Below, piece after piece: positions 10,979 through 24,676 of a stretch of 64,000 nt of DNA. The stretch's first letter is position 1. Every line of letters starts with the position of its first letter. This DNA comes from Histoplasma ohiense. Its lineage: Eukaryota; Ascomycota; Eurotiomycetes; Onygenales; Ajellomycetaceae. Under the pieces are notes generated by a model. That model saw only the letters and a list, made by a program, of their open reading frames with translations, did no database searches and had not been told where the DNA came from. The translations under genes and the position numbers were made by a program. Where the stretch lies: positions 1,922,001 through 1,986,000 of the forward strand of contig JAEVHH010000004.1 of the NCBI GenBank assembly GCA_017607445.1. The letters run 5' to 3'.

Positions 10979-11202
10979 CAACTTGAATTATACACTTCTG
11001 TCATCTCAATTCTTGAAGCGCGGTGAAGACATTATTTACTTCTGTCGACTATGGTCAGGTAAGGAGTGACGTTAAGAAACAGCAACACCATAAGGAAGGG
11101 GACTAGAAACTTGGGGCAAAATTCCTCCCGGGGGGTATAAAAAAGCGCAGTGACGATAACGGTGGTTGATCCTCAAAATTATGCACAGGCCGTCCACTTC
11201 CT
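10000..11202. other. Intergenic region with (CT)n and a 75-base poly-A run
   Basis: No gene is supported. A (TC)n microsatellite lies at about 10228-10254. At about 10893-10975 a T8 block is followed directly by about 75 A residues; open frames across it encode only poly-Lys and are artefacts. The run may be the tail of a degraded retroposed sequence or a simple expansion. Confidence 0.6.
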
Positions 11203-11898
11203 TTAATTACACTCGAGAATTCTCCTTCTCCAGGCCTGGCGCTTATCATGCCCCGCCCTTGGGAAAAACTGAACCTCCTCCCTTTGAACCTGTGGAAAAT
11301 CGACGGGTTGTTTTTGCATCACAGGGGAACCAAAGGGATGTGGATGTGGATGGATCTTGGACCGCCCGTCAACAAGACGAGAGGTTTTTTCAGGTTGCCA
11401 GTGAGGTGCGGGTGGTGTCATTCGGAGAGCGCCCGGTGAGACTCCAGATTGTAGCCTTGGTAGGCCAGCTGGGAATGGAGATGGTTGGACTGGGAGCATC
11501 GAACTCTGGTTGGAAAGTTGAAGCCAGGACTGGGTTTGAGCGTTAAGCAGTGTTGTTGATGGGGTTGCGGTCTTTTCCGATGACTTCATTTTAGGTGCTC
11601 TGTCAACCGGACTGCATGCGCTCGTTTCAAGTTGTTGAGCTTGACGACTTGGTATCACCGTCCCGGTGGTACCTTGTCCGATGGCGTTTTCATTAACGTT
11701 GTCGGTGGTGATGTGCTTCTCGGAGAAGTTTGGAGCAAGATCTTGATGTGTTATGTTACCGGATGCTGGATATCGTGATTTATTCTGCCTCTTAATAAAT
11801 GCGATGGATAATAGGACAGAAAGAGGTATAAGGACGTATAGATATGACAGGAGGGTGGGGAGCGTTAGCCTGCGCTGCGCTTCATGTGTCGGAGCCAT
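11203..11898 (-). CDS. Hypothetical single-pass membrane protein
   Basis: An uninterrupted frame of 231 residues from ATG 11898 (MAPTHEAQRR) to the stop at 11203. A hydrophobic segment, LPTLLSYLYVLIPLSVLL at about residues 13-36, is followed by a basic KRQNKSR stretch, which suggests an N-terminal signal anchor with the rest in the cytosol. The middle is Ser/Pro/Gln-rich and probably disordered. The last 25 residues (PRAGHDKRQAWRRRILECN) are compact and basic and look like the conserved part. I do not recognise the family and propose no function. The frame stays open for eight further codons upstream but with no ATG. Confidence 0.55.
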   Translation of the reverse strand: MAPTHEAQRRLTLPTLLSYLYVLIPLSVLLSIAFIKRQNKSRYPASGNITHQDLAPNFSEKHITTDNVNENAIGQGTTGTVIPSRQAQQLETSACSPVDRAPKMKSSEKTATPSTTLLNAQTQSWLQLSNQSSMLPVQPSPFPAGLPRLQSGVSPGALRMTPPAPHWQPEKTSRLVDGRSKIHPHPHPFGSPVMQKQPVDFPQVQREEVQFFPRAGHDKRQAWRRRILECN

Positions 11899-14800
11899 GG
11901 GATATGAGTAAAGCTTTTTCAAAGTAATAAAAGTTAAATACAGAAGCAGTTCTTTTCAATTGAAATATAGGATTTCGGGTTTTAATCATGAACGTTAATT
12001 ATGTCCTCATCCTGGACCTGCCGTGCCGTGGACCTCACTGACAACGTGTATGGAAAAAGGCAGCGGACCCTAGGGGCGAAGACCAAAGAAACTTGCAAAG
12101 CTGACCCGAATCAACGAAAGGACAAACGGCTCGGAACGAGGGTACTAATGCTGCTTATTATAACTTCAATTTGATAATGCGTAAATATTATCTATCCTCC
12201 ATAAGCAGCAAAAGTTTGCCGCATTCTGACATTCCACGTCCTACTCAGCCAACCACATCGCCGACAAGCGTCTGGATTCCATACCAAGCTGCTGATTGCC
12301 CCAGAGTACTAAAAGGGAAAAGAGAACAAATACCTGGCCAATCTCAAAAACTTGTACGTTCTCATTCCTCCCCCCATTTTCCCAAACTGGTCGGTTGACA
12401 TGCTTGGCGGAGGGGTAACTAAGCAAGTGGAGCTGATTCTCAACTGCTTCGATCTGCTCTACGTAGCGTAGGGTCAGCTCAGTTGAACCAACGCCATCGG
12501 CTTGTCTAGAAGATCACTGACAACAACTGCTTTCTCCTGTAAAGGGGTGGCTATTCCTATGCCAAAGAAGAAGCCCATTAGATCTTCTTCCAAGTTACAA
12601 TATGGCTACTAAATTATACCACCATTCAGAAGGAATGGATCAAGACATATTCATGAGCTCGTACTCAGCAACGGTGGTTGAAGAGCAAGATTCCTGAACC
12701 TCTTTGGAGGGGGGGGGTCATCAATGCATCTGCAGAGGCAAAAACAATACCTGCTTCATTTTTTGAAGACATCAGGTCTCACTGCCACAAGGAAAGGATG
12801 CAAAGTTTTCTAATTCCCATTGTGGCAATGACAGCACACACACATCAAACGATCAGAATTCCGAGAAGCAGTTCAAGATTTTTATTGGGAATATTTGAGT
12901 CCAATGGACAGGGTGGCCATGCGATCCTTGCCATAGCTTAAAGAACGCTAACGGCGCTAACCTACCACCCTAGTGTGTTTTTCAGCTCAGCCAGGATATA
13001 CCGAGAGATTGAGGATGTTCTCTCACTGGGCCAAAGAAGAGCTTGCATTAGTCTGCACATCAATATGATGTCTCTTGCGTTCATGTTTGTTGCTTGCAAT
13101 GTGGGTTTAAAGCCACAGCCATATGCGAGGGCACATGAGAGCCGCAGTGCTGCATGCAGTTTCAGCTGAGTTTCTAGCCTGGCCATGTTCATGACTGGCA
13201 TAAACATATAATTTTTGCAGTCTGCATCTAGCCAGAGATTGTGTTGGATGTAATGTTTGTGAAACAAAATGTTGTCAAGACTGAGGGAATATATAATTAT
13301 TATTTTTTTCTTTTTTTTAAAAAAAAAATTGAAAATAGACTTTATTGATACATTATATTTTATTCTATCTTATCAGTTTTACTATATATTCAAATTCTAT
13401 TTTAAAATACTAGAAATTGATGAAGTTATTCAAAGATTTTATGACTTTTTCATGCTCTGATGTTGCAATCTATCTGATCTGAAAATTTTATATGTTCCCT
13501 CAAGCAATACATCCAACGCAATATTTGAGTGGAAGGTCGCTGATTTCCAGCATCGTCCAGAGGAGAAAGTTTACTAGGTCATTTGAAGATTGACCTATTT
13601 CCTCTTCTCACTGCAGCCAACATCGCCATCCTCCCATCACATCACAATGAACCCCAAGATATGAAGCTGCTTTGTTGATCGTCGTCGCCGTCGCCTTCGC
13701 CGATTCGACTAACCAGCTATCGATAAGGTTTTGATAATGGTCGATCTTGAGGCGCACAAAAGCCAACGCCATCACAGATCTGCCAAAAATAAAAAAAGGA
13801 GCCAGCTACCGAATTTTGGGGTCGAAGCTCCATGCAGTTCTCCGTTGGCATTTCAATTCGGGCCTCTGGACTTCTGGTTCCATGACCTTGTCGCTATATT
13901 TCTATATTTCTATAGTACTAGTAATCATCACATACTTCAGCATGACTTCAAGCACTCATTCTTTCATCAACGTACGCCCAGAGGGCTTTGTCTTCGTTGT
14001 ACAGTACATTTATCCACAGCTTGGTCATCAAACTATAGTTCGGTCAAATTTCACTCTCCAAACCGACTGTCTTGCTTTCAAGCGATTGAGATCAAGCTTG
14101 AAATGCGAGTTTTCTGGTTTGCAATTTGATATCTGTCGGTGGATTTCTTCTCAATACCGCAACTGCAACGACCGCACCAACAGCCGTGGTGGAAGATGAT
14201 GTTTTGCTTGTGGACCATGTTAAGACGTATTTAGGCGCAAGTCGTCGTCAATTCACCCATTTCCACTCTAAGAGTGTTAGAAGAGGATTGGTTTATTCGA
14301 CGGTTTACAAACCCAGGAGCTGGAAGCTACGAGTGCTACTACCTAACCAGTTGAGAGTTGGAATCGCGTAACCCCATCGATGGATTGTTAGCAGGGCCTG
14401 ACGGAGAGCTCAATCACTACCTTAAAGTAAAAGCGTCGTGTCATTTGGCCACGTTTCTTTTGAAGTACTGTGACTCCATGTTGCCATGCAATGCTTTGAG
14501 TGTTTCACACACAGGAGCGAGCATTTTGGGGAATTGATGTACCCGGGGTACATACAAATGGTCACCGTCTTACACACACTGGCAAGGGAGGGGGTAGATC
14601 AATATTTGAGCTGTCCATTTGCATATCTTCCACTTCATCCTCGGGGGAGATAGGGGTGGGGGTAGACGTATACGGCGGGGTTGTTGGAAAGCGTATGAAA
14701 GCGGAGCTGTCTTGCGTCCCGAACACATACATACTAGTAACCTGCTTTCGTTGGGGATTTTTTATTTTTTTAATTTTATTTTAATTTTATTTTTTAATTT

Positions 14801-17069
14801 TATTTTATTTTTTTTTATTCCCATGTCGGATGCCACGCTTTTTGCCATAACTTGCACTCCGGCGACGGAGGGGCGATTTCTTAAATATGACTGAGCCATA
14901 TTTTTCTCCCAATTTGGGAGGGAATAGATAAGTGGTATAGAAGAGTACGCAACTCGGGTTCTTAAGAACGAACGACAATTTAACTGGTTGTTGGGCTCAA
15001 CCTCGCCGATGCAAGCCTCGTGGAGGTAAAAGCTTGATGTCAACTACGCCACCACCAGCATGACAGGCAACATGCATTCCTAACTCTGCGATCCAATTTT
15101 CTGTGGTGTGTTGGTCCATGGTATAACTACGGGTTAAGGTTAAAATCAATAAAGGACACGAATTGCCTCGAGTGCTACTCAGATGCTGATGCTGATGCTG
15201 ATGAATTTGTAAACTCGTATCTCCGTAGCTCGGCGAACTTACACCCGACTCCTGGATATATTACTCTTCCTTTTATGAATCGCCATTTTTTATCGGACTG
15301 GTCATCACGCAATCAAATGTTTTACGCAGGGATGAATGGAGCGGTTTCGGCAGGAGGCGATAAATCAATTTGACACATCATCACAGCGATGATCCTTAGA
15401 GCGTAACTACTATTCTATTTGGAGACATACGCAAGAGGAACAAATCAAAAAGGTGGAAGAAACAGAAAGCTCAAATTTGAGTAGATGTTTTCACCTGTTT
15501 CATTCAATCAGCTCTTTCAGACGTGGTCATATGACGAGGATGCAGTAGAGATATCATGCACGTTTCGCTCCATTTGGAGGTGTTCGAATCACTTTCCGTT
15601 TCATTGTGTCATTCACCTCCGTGAGCTGTGGTTGTCCAGGATCTCGAATCCGCTGGGCTACGAGTTTTTAATCGATTGGATGTGGATGCTGGGGACTCGG
15701 GTGACAGCTGGTTTTGAGGGAGAAATAGAGTTTGGGAGTGGGATTATTCGACCCGTGCCCTATTGAACCATCTGTATTTGGATCTGTAGGAGCCTCAAGG
15801 TCATTAATATGTGGCGATAGAGGCGAGAGGCGCGAGAGGCGCGAGAGGGGCGAAAGGGGCGAGTGAGAAAAAGCAAAAACATTAAAAGGAACTTTCTGTG
15901 TATTCAGAAACAAGAGACCAGCTAGGAGCTGCTGGACCGATGCCGAGATGCTGGTGAAGCCTGGTAAGGGGGCGTCCACAATGGAGATCTGGGATGAGGC
16001 AGTGTGGATTGGCAAAGAGGCAGCACTGTTGAATGCGTTTATTCTGGAATAGGTGGTGTGGTTTCCTAAATGGATGGGATTATGTGCGACGGTTTGGAGC
16101 GATGATGTACGGTAACTGTTCCTCAATTGGGATGAGGAATTGGGTTTGTAAAGCTAGGAATTTCGTGGGCTTCGGAGCGAATCTTGCCCTTATTTTATGT
16201 TGTTGTACTGGACCCCGCACAAAGTCAAGTCGAACAGTGTCCTCGCATTCCTAGATGCAAGTACACCCCTGGTACCTACTTTCATCATCTCCCCCTTTCG
16301 CTGGACAATGTGGATATGGGAGGAGCTTGCCGTCATTCTCCCCATTTAGGGATGCACAAACCTGTGCTGCAGGTGTTGATCTTGTTGAAAGGGCCAGGTT
16401 AGTAGGTAGCTCGGAAAAAGAAAACTGGGTGCTAAGCGTCCTATGCCCGAGCGGTTGAGATTGAAGATAATCAAAGCAAATTTTGTTATAGCTTGCAGTA
16501 GCAGATCTTAGCTGTGCAGCTCCATGAGAAGCAAGCACTCATTTTTTATAGCGCCAGGATTGGACAAAATAGGGGTACAAGCGCCGGTAAAACGGCCAAG
16601 CGCCATACAAGCGCCGGTCCGGATTTACTATTTACCGTTCCCAACACCTGGAGCAACCACGATCAAACAGCCCCTCCGTTGAATACTAGGTGAAACACTC
16701 CCGGTGGCCTAAGGGAAACTCCAAGGTTATGGAGAGCATGTTTGCAAGACCAAAGTCTCTTCATCGTACGAATGTGGTTCCCCACTATGCTGCGGCTGGC
16801 GGTCGCAGTGTATACGTGGTGGGTTGGGTGGCCATGGCAGCTGTGGGCCAGGCCACGGTATATATATCACTATGAGCGCAACCATTTGACAAATGGTTAC
16901 GTTGGCTTTTTGCTATGGATAACTTAGTGGCCATAGTGCTATATTATCACACGAAATCAAGCACCAGTTTGAATACGCGGAGCGAATCGAATTCACGAGG
17001 AACGAAAAGCAACCCTTACAGTGACATAAACCGTGAGAGACTCCTGGAGGCAAAGGGCAGCTTTATGGG
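11899..17069. other. Long region without a recognisable gene
   Basis: Several open frames of 60-150 codons exist on both strands, but none shows a family motif, plausible splice sites or consistent composition. Local features are a T/A block near 13303-13329, a T-rich A/T block near 14758-14818, a (GATGCT)n tract near 15180-15203, a GC-rich (GCGAGAG)n minisatellite near 15815-15862, and a duplicated word TACAAGCGCCGGT near 16574 and 16607. The region may hold decayed genes or non-coding RNA genes that I cannot see. Confidence 0.45.
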
Positions 17070-18153
17070 AAGTCATGAAAATGGTATCTCCAATTCCTGT
17101 CAGATGGTCTGTACTGCTTGAGAATAATAATCCCGAGGCTCCCAAAGGCACAAAGTTCGACGACGAAGTGTTTCAGTCAACTTGCGAAAGGCTACAAAGG
17201 CAGAATGAGACGGCCATCCTTCGGATAATTGCTGATCTCATTGTCCCGTCAGCTGAAGATGCGATTGCTCTCGGTTGTGTAAATCCAAACATCTTGTCGA
17301 AAGTGTGAATGAAGGCTGGGATAATTCAGTTTCCTTCGACGAAGCCCAGCCTTTGCCAACTCCGCTACCACTCAAACTTAGGCAATCTCGACCACTTCGG
17401 CTACCCCGACCACAGCCTGACTATGCAGTCGGGTTTCCGCGGCGGGCTTTCACAGACGATCAACTGCACAAATTGGCCCCTTTTATTGGTGAGTTCGAAG
17501 ATACGTCTTTCTCTATGGGTACGTCTTACATTTACTTTCCATTTTTCACATCCGAAGTGAAGTGAGGGAAGTCGGCAATTTACACCGCAGATCGACAAAA
17601 TGCACACAGCATGACACTTGCTGTGCGAGGAGTTTTTGAGTTTTTTAAGCTTGCCAAACGGGAGCAGGAAATGCATCAGGGGATCCTCGGCTTTTCGATC
17701 ACGCACGATCACCGTACAGTGAGGATTTATGGCCACTATCCCATCATAAACGGAGACAAGACTACTTATCACCGCCATCCTATCCAAAGCTTCGACTTCA
17801 CGGCCCTGGAGGGTAGAGATAGGTGGACATCTTACAAGTTTGTTATCAGTGTCTACGATGACTGGGCACCCTCCCATTTTGAGAGGCTGTGTTCGGTGAT
17901 CGATGACTTTCCAAAAGACATCAACTTCGGGGTATCACCACAGTCGGAGGTACAATCTGAGCCGCAACTACAGCCCAAGATATATGGACCGAGCCCTACA
18001 GAAACTACCAGTCTCTCCCGAGAAATTGGAGGCGTCAACCTACAGGGCTCAAGCTTTACGTCGCTATTGGAGGAGGAAAGTCAACAGGCTGCTGCAAATT
18101 CGCGAAATGTTGCGTCAGAAGCTATTCCAAGGGACAAAAGCGGGCCACAGTAA
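17070..18153 (+). pseudogene. Broken gene of the fungal DUF7924 family
   Basis: Three open segments on the plus strand line up as one protein. The first (about 17070-17280, frame 2) reads RWSVLLENNNPEAPKGTKFDD and on to IADLIVPSAE. The second (about 17280-17562, frame 1) reads HLVESVNEGWDNSVSF and QPDYAVGFPRRAFTDDQLHK. The third (17566-18153) includes DRQNAHSMTLAVRGVFEFF and ITHDHRTVRIYGHYPIINGD. This order and these words match the C-terminal domain of DUF7924 proteins as I remember them; their function is unknown. A frameshift lies near 17275-17285 and an in-frame TGA at 17563-17565 sits where the family normally has a Cys after EVK. A 29-base intron across the TGA is too short to be likely. 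The N-terminal half is not recognisable upstream. The GC content is like the neighbours, so the decay is not the mutation process seen after 28.5 kb. Confidence 0.65.
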
Positions 18154-18979
18154 AGACGCAAACGTTAGTCTGATTAGTCGCCAATCCAACCACGTCAAAC
18201 ATATCAAGGCGAGACAAATACAATGGCCAATCTCAAGCAGAATGATATAGGAGCGATGGGCGAACAGAGACAAAAGAACTAGGAGTTCACTGAGAACTTT
18301 GCATGTTTGGAGCGGGTGGAAAGAGGGGCGATGCGAGAGTATTCTTTTCAACCTAGTGGCTATGTAGGGTTAGGGATATAGGGATAGAATGGTAGTTGAA
18401 CCCATCAGCGCCACAGGGTAGAATATATCATTGCCGGACATATGAGTATCGATCTCCATTGTTTAGGCGAAGCGCTGAAACCCAAACGGTATTGTTATTA
18501 TCAATGGATGGCTAAAGAGTGAGTATCAGGCAATGCACCATAAATCTGGGGATATATCTATCCTTACAGAATTGCAGATACACATACATTTGATAGAGAT
18601 GTCGCGTTAAAAGGGATCGATTTATATAGAATAATCCTCGCAAACTTGTGTACTATGTAAATACTGTGCACCATAGATATAACACTGCCGGGGTATGCTC
18701 AAGGAAAAAAAAAATAGTGGGATCTGCATGAATCTGTTGTGGGTGCCTTTTATATTTATTGGGGGTAACATTTTTGTGCTGGGGTCTATCCTGCAACAAG
18801 ATGAGGGTCCGCAAGCCTCTATACCATTATGAAAATGTTAGCGCCAACGGGTTAAATAATCTCTCCCCTGGTATAAAGTACATTCCATTTGGAATTAAAA
18901 CAATGGTCCAAACAATCATATATAACGCCACGATCGCTTAAAAATGCCGAAAAGTATGTAGTTGGAGAAAGGGTTTTGT
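18154..18979. other. Intergenic region between the DUF7924 pseudogene and nup188
   Basis: No gene supported. This 0.8-kb stretch should hold the 3' flank of nup188, which converges on the pseudogene. A short A-rich run lies near 18704-18714. Confidence 0.5.
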
Positions 18980-21900
18980 TTAAACTGCCTCTCTACCAGC
19001 CAGACACATCACAGTCATTTGTAATTCTCTCACAATTTTTTCTTCCAGCTGATTTTGGCAGCCGGTGCTGCGGTCGTGTGGTTCTCGCCGGGACATTTCA
19101 AGCTCCTTTTCATTTGTGGCAACAATCCGCGAGCGGAGGACTGATCGCTTCTCAAGAAGTGATTCAATATCATCTTTCACTTGCGTCCCGTCCCAGTTGA
19201 GCTCTTGGATATTTTGGGCATCCACGCCGGTACTCGCGCCAGCATCCCGGAATTTGTTGATAATCTGGGATATTAGAGCTAATGAACATGCTTCAGTAGC
19301 CATACTTAGCGATAGCTTTTTCACGTGTTGGCTTGACTTTAGGTGACTACTTGCAAGTGGTGATGTTGTGGTGGGTTGCCCGAAGGAGAATGAAGCAGAC
19401 GCTCGGCGCAACTGCCCTTCAAACTGGTTGAGAAATGCCGCCACCTCCGGAGCAGCTCGAACAACACTGTAAAGGAAGTTGAGACAGAGAGGTAGGAATC
19501 CTGAATTCCAGATGGCAAATAGCCTGGGTATTGGATCGAATGGGCCGCATCCGTGCGGTTGACGAAGGACATCCGTGAGGCGGAAAGTGGACAATTTCAC
19601 CAAAATACCGTCCGCTGCCATCTGCTCAGCCATCATAGGAATACAGGAAAGTTCCAGAAGGAATAAAACACTGAGCTCGCCGTACACTGGATCTCCCTCA
19701 ACTGTAAGCTGATAGGCCCAGGAAAATAATGTGGCTGCATAGCGGGGAGTGTCGCTATCGGCGAGGTGAAAAGCGGCTTGTTCGTAAATGCGATCTGAAT
19801 TTTTCACTCGCAGACATGTTTGTAATATTGCTGTTAATATAGCAAAATCTCTAGGAGAGCACTTTTCCGGTTCGTCGTGTAAGTACGTTGTAAGAGATCG
19901 AAAGCCCTGTGCGACTATGACTTTAACAATTTCAAGAACGATTGACAAATCTGACGACACTTCAGGCTTTTTGCTGACTGCTTCTGGCACAGATCGAGAG
20001 GGCCCTGCAACATGGAACTGCAGAGCGAGAAAGAGGATGTTCAACATAACTCCATAGTATTCTGTATCCCCATTGAGTAACGCAGTTTCGTACGATGGAT
20101 TTCGAAAGCGCGTAGCATCCCATGCAACACTCAGCAACCCAAAGACTTCAGCCCCCCTAGAGCCGGCGTCGTTAAGTCGCTGAAGCAGAGCAAGGGCAAA
20201 TTCTGCATGGATTTGCTGAACTTTGTAAAAGACCTTTTCGTCCGGTGTTGTCCGTGAATTTGAAAGGAGACAGCTGCGAACAACACGTGCCATCGATTTT
20301 TGGATTTCTCGGTCCAGCATAAAATCCGCGCAATGTTCTATAGCAAGAAATTTCCAACTTTGAAGAAGGTTCTATAACGGATTAGAATAGAGAGTTTAGA
20401 CTGGGGAATACAAGAAACATACCATTTGGGTTTCAACAGTTGACAGATTTAGATTAGCTCGTTTGACCTCCTCCAAAAAGCCTTGATCACGGGTCCCGTT
20501 CCAGGCAAAATCGTATCCGAAAAGCTTACTTCCCAACTCCACGTCGTAAAAATAATTTTCCCCGAGTTCTGGGCGTGTGAGCCCAGTGCGCTTCATGGAG
20601 ACGGCTTTACATCCATTGTACTTCATTTCAAAGTTCTTTCTGAGATTTGAGTGTAGAGATGCATTGTAACCATCCACATTGACCGCATTGTCAGAAAACC
20701 AGGAGATCAGAGGGATGATCGTTTTGAAGAACGTTAAATCTCGTGATTCTTTCGCACTATGTAAATAGACTGCGCATATATCTGCTACTAATGATGCGAT
20801 TTTCGTATTGAGGCACTGATCCAGAGGAGGGCACTTGCGAATCTCTAAGCTGGTGACGAAATTCACGATGTTTGGGAAGAATTCCGAATGACTTTTAATC
20901 TGTGGTGTAGCCCATAGCCAGTGTTCTTGGGCCCTTGCAACAAAATTTAGTGCAGATATTGCTATCTGAGGTTGAACTGTGTCGATTTTCGCTAATAAAT
21001 CGAGAGAAATGCCCAAGAACGGCTGCCCAATCATTGTCGAAGAGCTACCTTTGTCACCCATTTTTAAGGAATCTCTGGCGGATGAACCTGTAAGAAAGAA
21101 TACTGCAAGCCATTGCTGGCGTTTGCTAATTATCGTGGAAAGTAGATCCCATATTGAAACGTAGAGTGCGGGATTCTTGAACGGGCGATCAAATTTCGAA
21201 AGACAATGGAGAAAATTACTGGATGACTTGGCTCCTAGGTGCCCAAGGACAGATGGCGGTTCACGATTTGAATCTGTAGCTGCATACGATATTAGGAGTT
21301 CAAGGAGAGAAACAACAGGGAGTTGGTAATCATAGGATAGAGCGTATAGTCTTATCAACACTGGTGACGCTTTGAATAATTGGTTTTCTAGCATCGAGAT
21401 TGGAGACCCTAATAATCTCCCTGCTTGAGCCAATCGTTCTGAAAGGGTCAAGGCAGACTGGATGTGCGAGGCATGAAGCAGGAGGTTTCGAAGATCACTG
21501 CTCGACCTGGAATATTGAAGACCGCTAAGAATAGTACGGAGAAGTGGATTAAAAGGCAACTCTTCGACTGTTGTCGGCCGAAGAACGTTAAGTATAAATG
21601 CTGCTGAGCTTGAGAATACCCCCACCAACTTAGAATCTAGGTCGGAAGTGTCATCGATCGCATATATACTGTATAGGATTTTATCAATAGTGAGGGCAAG
21701 AGATGTGTTAATTTTAAGCTGTTGGCAGATGTCATTATATCTCCACGTCGTGTTATTATTGTAAGCTTCGACCATCACGCGTACCAGGGCCAATAAAAAG
21801 CTGCGCATGATATAGGGCGGTATGCCTGCACTGAATTCAGTGAGATGATTTGATTTGGCGGACACCCGCCCTGCGGAGCGACGAACTCCAGAATGATTAA

Positions 21901-24676
21901 TGACATCATCAACCAGTAGGTCAAACATTTGAACGGCAGCCTGAAGGAAACTGAAGTCCCCAGAGACAGCCTCAATAGACGAGACAATAGTGACTAGCAT
22001 ACCACCTTTCCCATCTGAGCCAATAAAGCTGCTTCTAGACAGGAAGGGCCATACACGGCCCGGAATAACGGCAATAAGGGCGTTTATAAAGCGAAGGGAA
22101 GATATAACTGGTTGTAGATTGCGGCTGGAACCTCTCTTGCTGATTGTATTTTGCAGGTTCCGTTCAAAAATTTCGAAAATAACGGAAATGATATCCCCAT
22201 GACGGTCGAGTCCGTCGCTAGCCATTTCGAGAACCCTTTTAGCCACTGACTCGGTGCCATTGCGCTTCGAATTAATTTGTGAAGATGTGATTAAGTCGGC
22301 GAAAAGACCTACGATTTCCGCAATTATCTCATCATCTGGTATTTGGTCGGATCTTCGACTGTTAGTAGCTTGCTCCAGCCATATTCCGAGGAAGCCGAGA
22401 CAATTGTAGTCATGATGCCACATTATTACGGCCGGCTTTGATTCGTTGACGACCTGACCTAAGGCCTCTTGCGGAATAACACAAGATTCAGTAAGAACCA
22501 CGGTATTGGAGGTCGATTCATATTCAGTAGGGCTTTCCGACATGGCTGTTTCCTGCATTGGAAGTGGCTGGATTAGGCTAACGAAATTGGCATTTTCATC
22601 TTCCCGGATCGGTTGGTACCCTTGGAAGCCAGGAGCGACGACTTGAGTATAGGTCTCCATGCTCTCTAGTTCCTGAGCGATATATGGTAAACCATCATCG
22701 TCCACAACGCTAGAACCCGACAGTGCTCGACACAACTTCAAAAAGTTAATAGCTTCGTACGGAAATCGGGATTTGGCCACGCGAAAAATTCTATCAATGA
22801 GTACTGGATCTTGAATAAATATAGATCTCGGATCGCAAGCATCACTCCACTCTGTGCTGGAGATTTGATTGCAATCATCGGTAGGGCCAGAGATAACACA
22901 CAAGACAGACGACACTACTTCAGGAATATAGTCCAAATGTTCGACACTCGCACGGATTAAATCCAGGAGCTCCACCCTTATCCAACGACTGAGCATGCCG
23001 CCATCCCCAGCACCAGAAATTGGCCTAAGGCTTTCGACAAGAGCAGAGATAAAGTCAAATACATGACATTTATCTACGGAGCTCGTCACAAGAAGCTTTA
23101 CGAAGTCGTCATCGAAAGCTGGGTTACGAGCTTTTTCAAAGATATCTTCAAAAATGGATTGCTCAGCAGCGCGCGATGGAGACGATGACGGCGCGTTGCT
23201 ATTGAAAGAATCTACAGCGTGCTGGGCTTGCTGAAGTTCACGCTCCTCCTTAGTGCAGAACGCAATCTCCCTTACCGCGAACATAACCATGCCGAATGCA
23301 AAAATCATAGGCGCCGCAGTTAAACAGCCAGCATTGGCTGCCTTCAAGCATATTTCGTTTATTTCGCCGATATTTTCGCGAGACATAAAAAAAGGGGCTT
23401 CGCTAATTGTAGGCTCGGGTGTTGGAGACAAGTACGATGCCGTTTCAAAGTATGAGGTTGATTCCCTTAGCCTGATAAAAGCGAGACTCGCAATCGCAAT
23501 GAGAGCGTGAAGCGGGCCAAGAATGACTTGTTGTTCCTCCGTAGCCTGTAAATTTCTAGTTAGTCATGAAAGGAACACGTTGATTTGGTTAGAGCTTACT
23601 GGACGTAGCATTTCGAGAAAATCATAATCGGCCATCAAACGGAGCCAAGAAAGAAAAAGCTCTGCAGATGGGATGGTTTTCGATAATTGAAGCTGGAGCA
23701 CCAGGAATTGAAGAATTTGGTTTAGCTCCTCGAGGGTGTTCGTTTGCCAAATCAGCTCAATTTCCACATTTGGTTCTTCAGGAAGAAGCCATCCGCTCCC
23801 CGTTTCTAAGTTACATATTCGGGTTCGAACGGCTTCAAGGCACTGTTTTATAGAAATGGCGTTGAGGCCTTTTCCAGATTGGATCCCAAATATGGATTTC
23901 CCCAATTCTTCTAGTTTTGTTTGCGCGTGTTCAACTCGGGATATTTTGGCATCCATATGATGGCCGCCTGGGGATATTCTACGCAATGCAACACAAAAAA
24001 GTCGTTGGGAAACTTTAAGTATATGTTGCTTTTCTGACAAATATAGCCGGAACAGCTTCAGATGCCTTACTTCGTCACCTGAGAATCCACTGAGCTCGAA
24101 GTTAGTTTCACCCTTGTAGTTTAAAATCTCAGCAGCCTGGGGAGTGCTAGTAGAATGCGAAAGGTTGCCAAGCCCAATCGCATCTTGAAGGCTTGTCGTC
24201 TCCTCCTCGGATAATTCGCTCAAAAGCTCGTCACCAGGCCGATTTTGACGTTCGCAGACAACAATTCTTAGCGCAGAAATGTGATCGATTTGTGTCTTGT
24301 TGCTTAGCCACTTTGCGTCATTTTTTATTTCGTCTAAATTCCATGTGCCTGTAGAAACTGTCGGGACATGTATAGCGGCAGTTTTGGACTGGAAATCGGA
24401 TTTTGATTGTTCATTTGGACCGGCGAACGGGTTAAAGGGATTAGAAATGATTTGGAGGCTCTCTGGACAAGTCAAAAATTTGTAGAGACTGTCAGTTTCT
24501 TCGACGTCTGTTTTCGCATTCACCAGCCGCCAGAAAGCTGATTTCCATGATCTAGTGAGGACAGGGTCAGTGATTTCCTTGGGTGAGCTGATAACAAGGC
24601 AGACATACATAAGTTGGTTGTCCCCAGAGAAGCATGAGTCCAGGGACGGAAAATACACGTCAGGCGGCGGAGCCAT
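18980..24676 (-). CDS. nup188: Nucleoporin Nup188, inner-ring scaffold of the nuclear pore
   Basis: Three exons on the minus strand: 24676-23600, 23545-20423 and 20371-18980, together 1864 codons (about 1863 residues), the size expected for fungal Nup188. Intron 1 (23599-23546, 54 bases) has GTAAGC, CTAAC and ACAG; intron 2 (20422-20372, 51 bases) has GTATGT and ATAG; both are phase 0. The N terminus reads MAPPPDVYFPSLDSCFSG, and WNLDEIKNDAKWLS with ALRIVVCERQ is the family's N-terminal signature. The remainder is helical, as expected for an alpha-solenoid, with LLQSWKFLAIEHCADFMLDR and GLLSVAWDATRFRNPSYETAL near the C terminus. Nup188 binds Nic96 and sits in the inner ring beside Nup192. Nup192 is the main alternative, but the N terminus favours Nup188. 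The gene is divergent from trpC. Confidence 0.82.

Noticed and set aside
10791..11069. Open frames of 66-92 codons containing long poly-Lys
   Set aside because: They simply translate the 75-base A run and have no other coding features.
13731..14371. Plus-strand frames of 80-150 codons
   Set aside because: Overlapping frames with no recognisable domain; composition and codon use do not favour one frame.
15570..15620. tRNA T-arm-like sequence GGTGTTCGAATCACTT
   Set aside because: A plausible T-arm alone; I found no matching acceptor stem, anticodon arm or D arm.
15668..16126. Minus-strand frame of 152 codons, rich in Ser, Pro and Leu
   Set aside because: Its repeat-like part comes from a GC-rich minisatellite; no domain or start context supports it.
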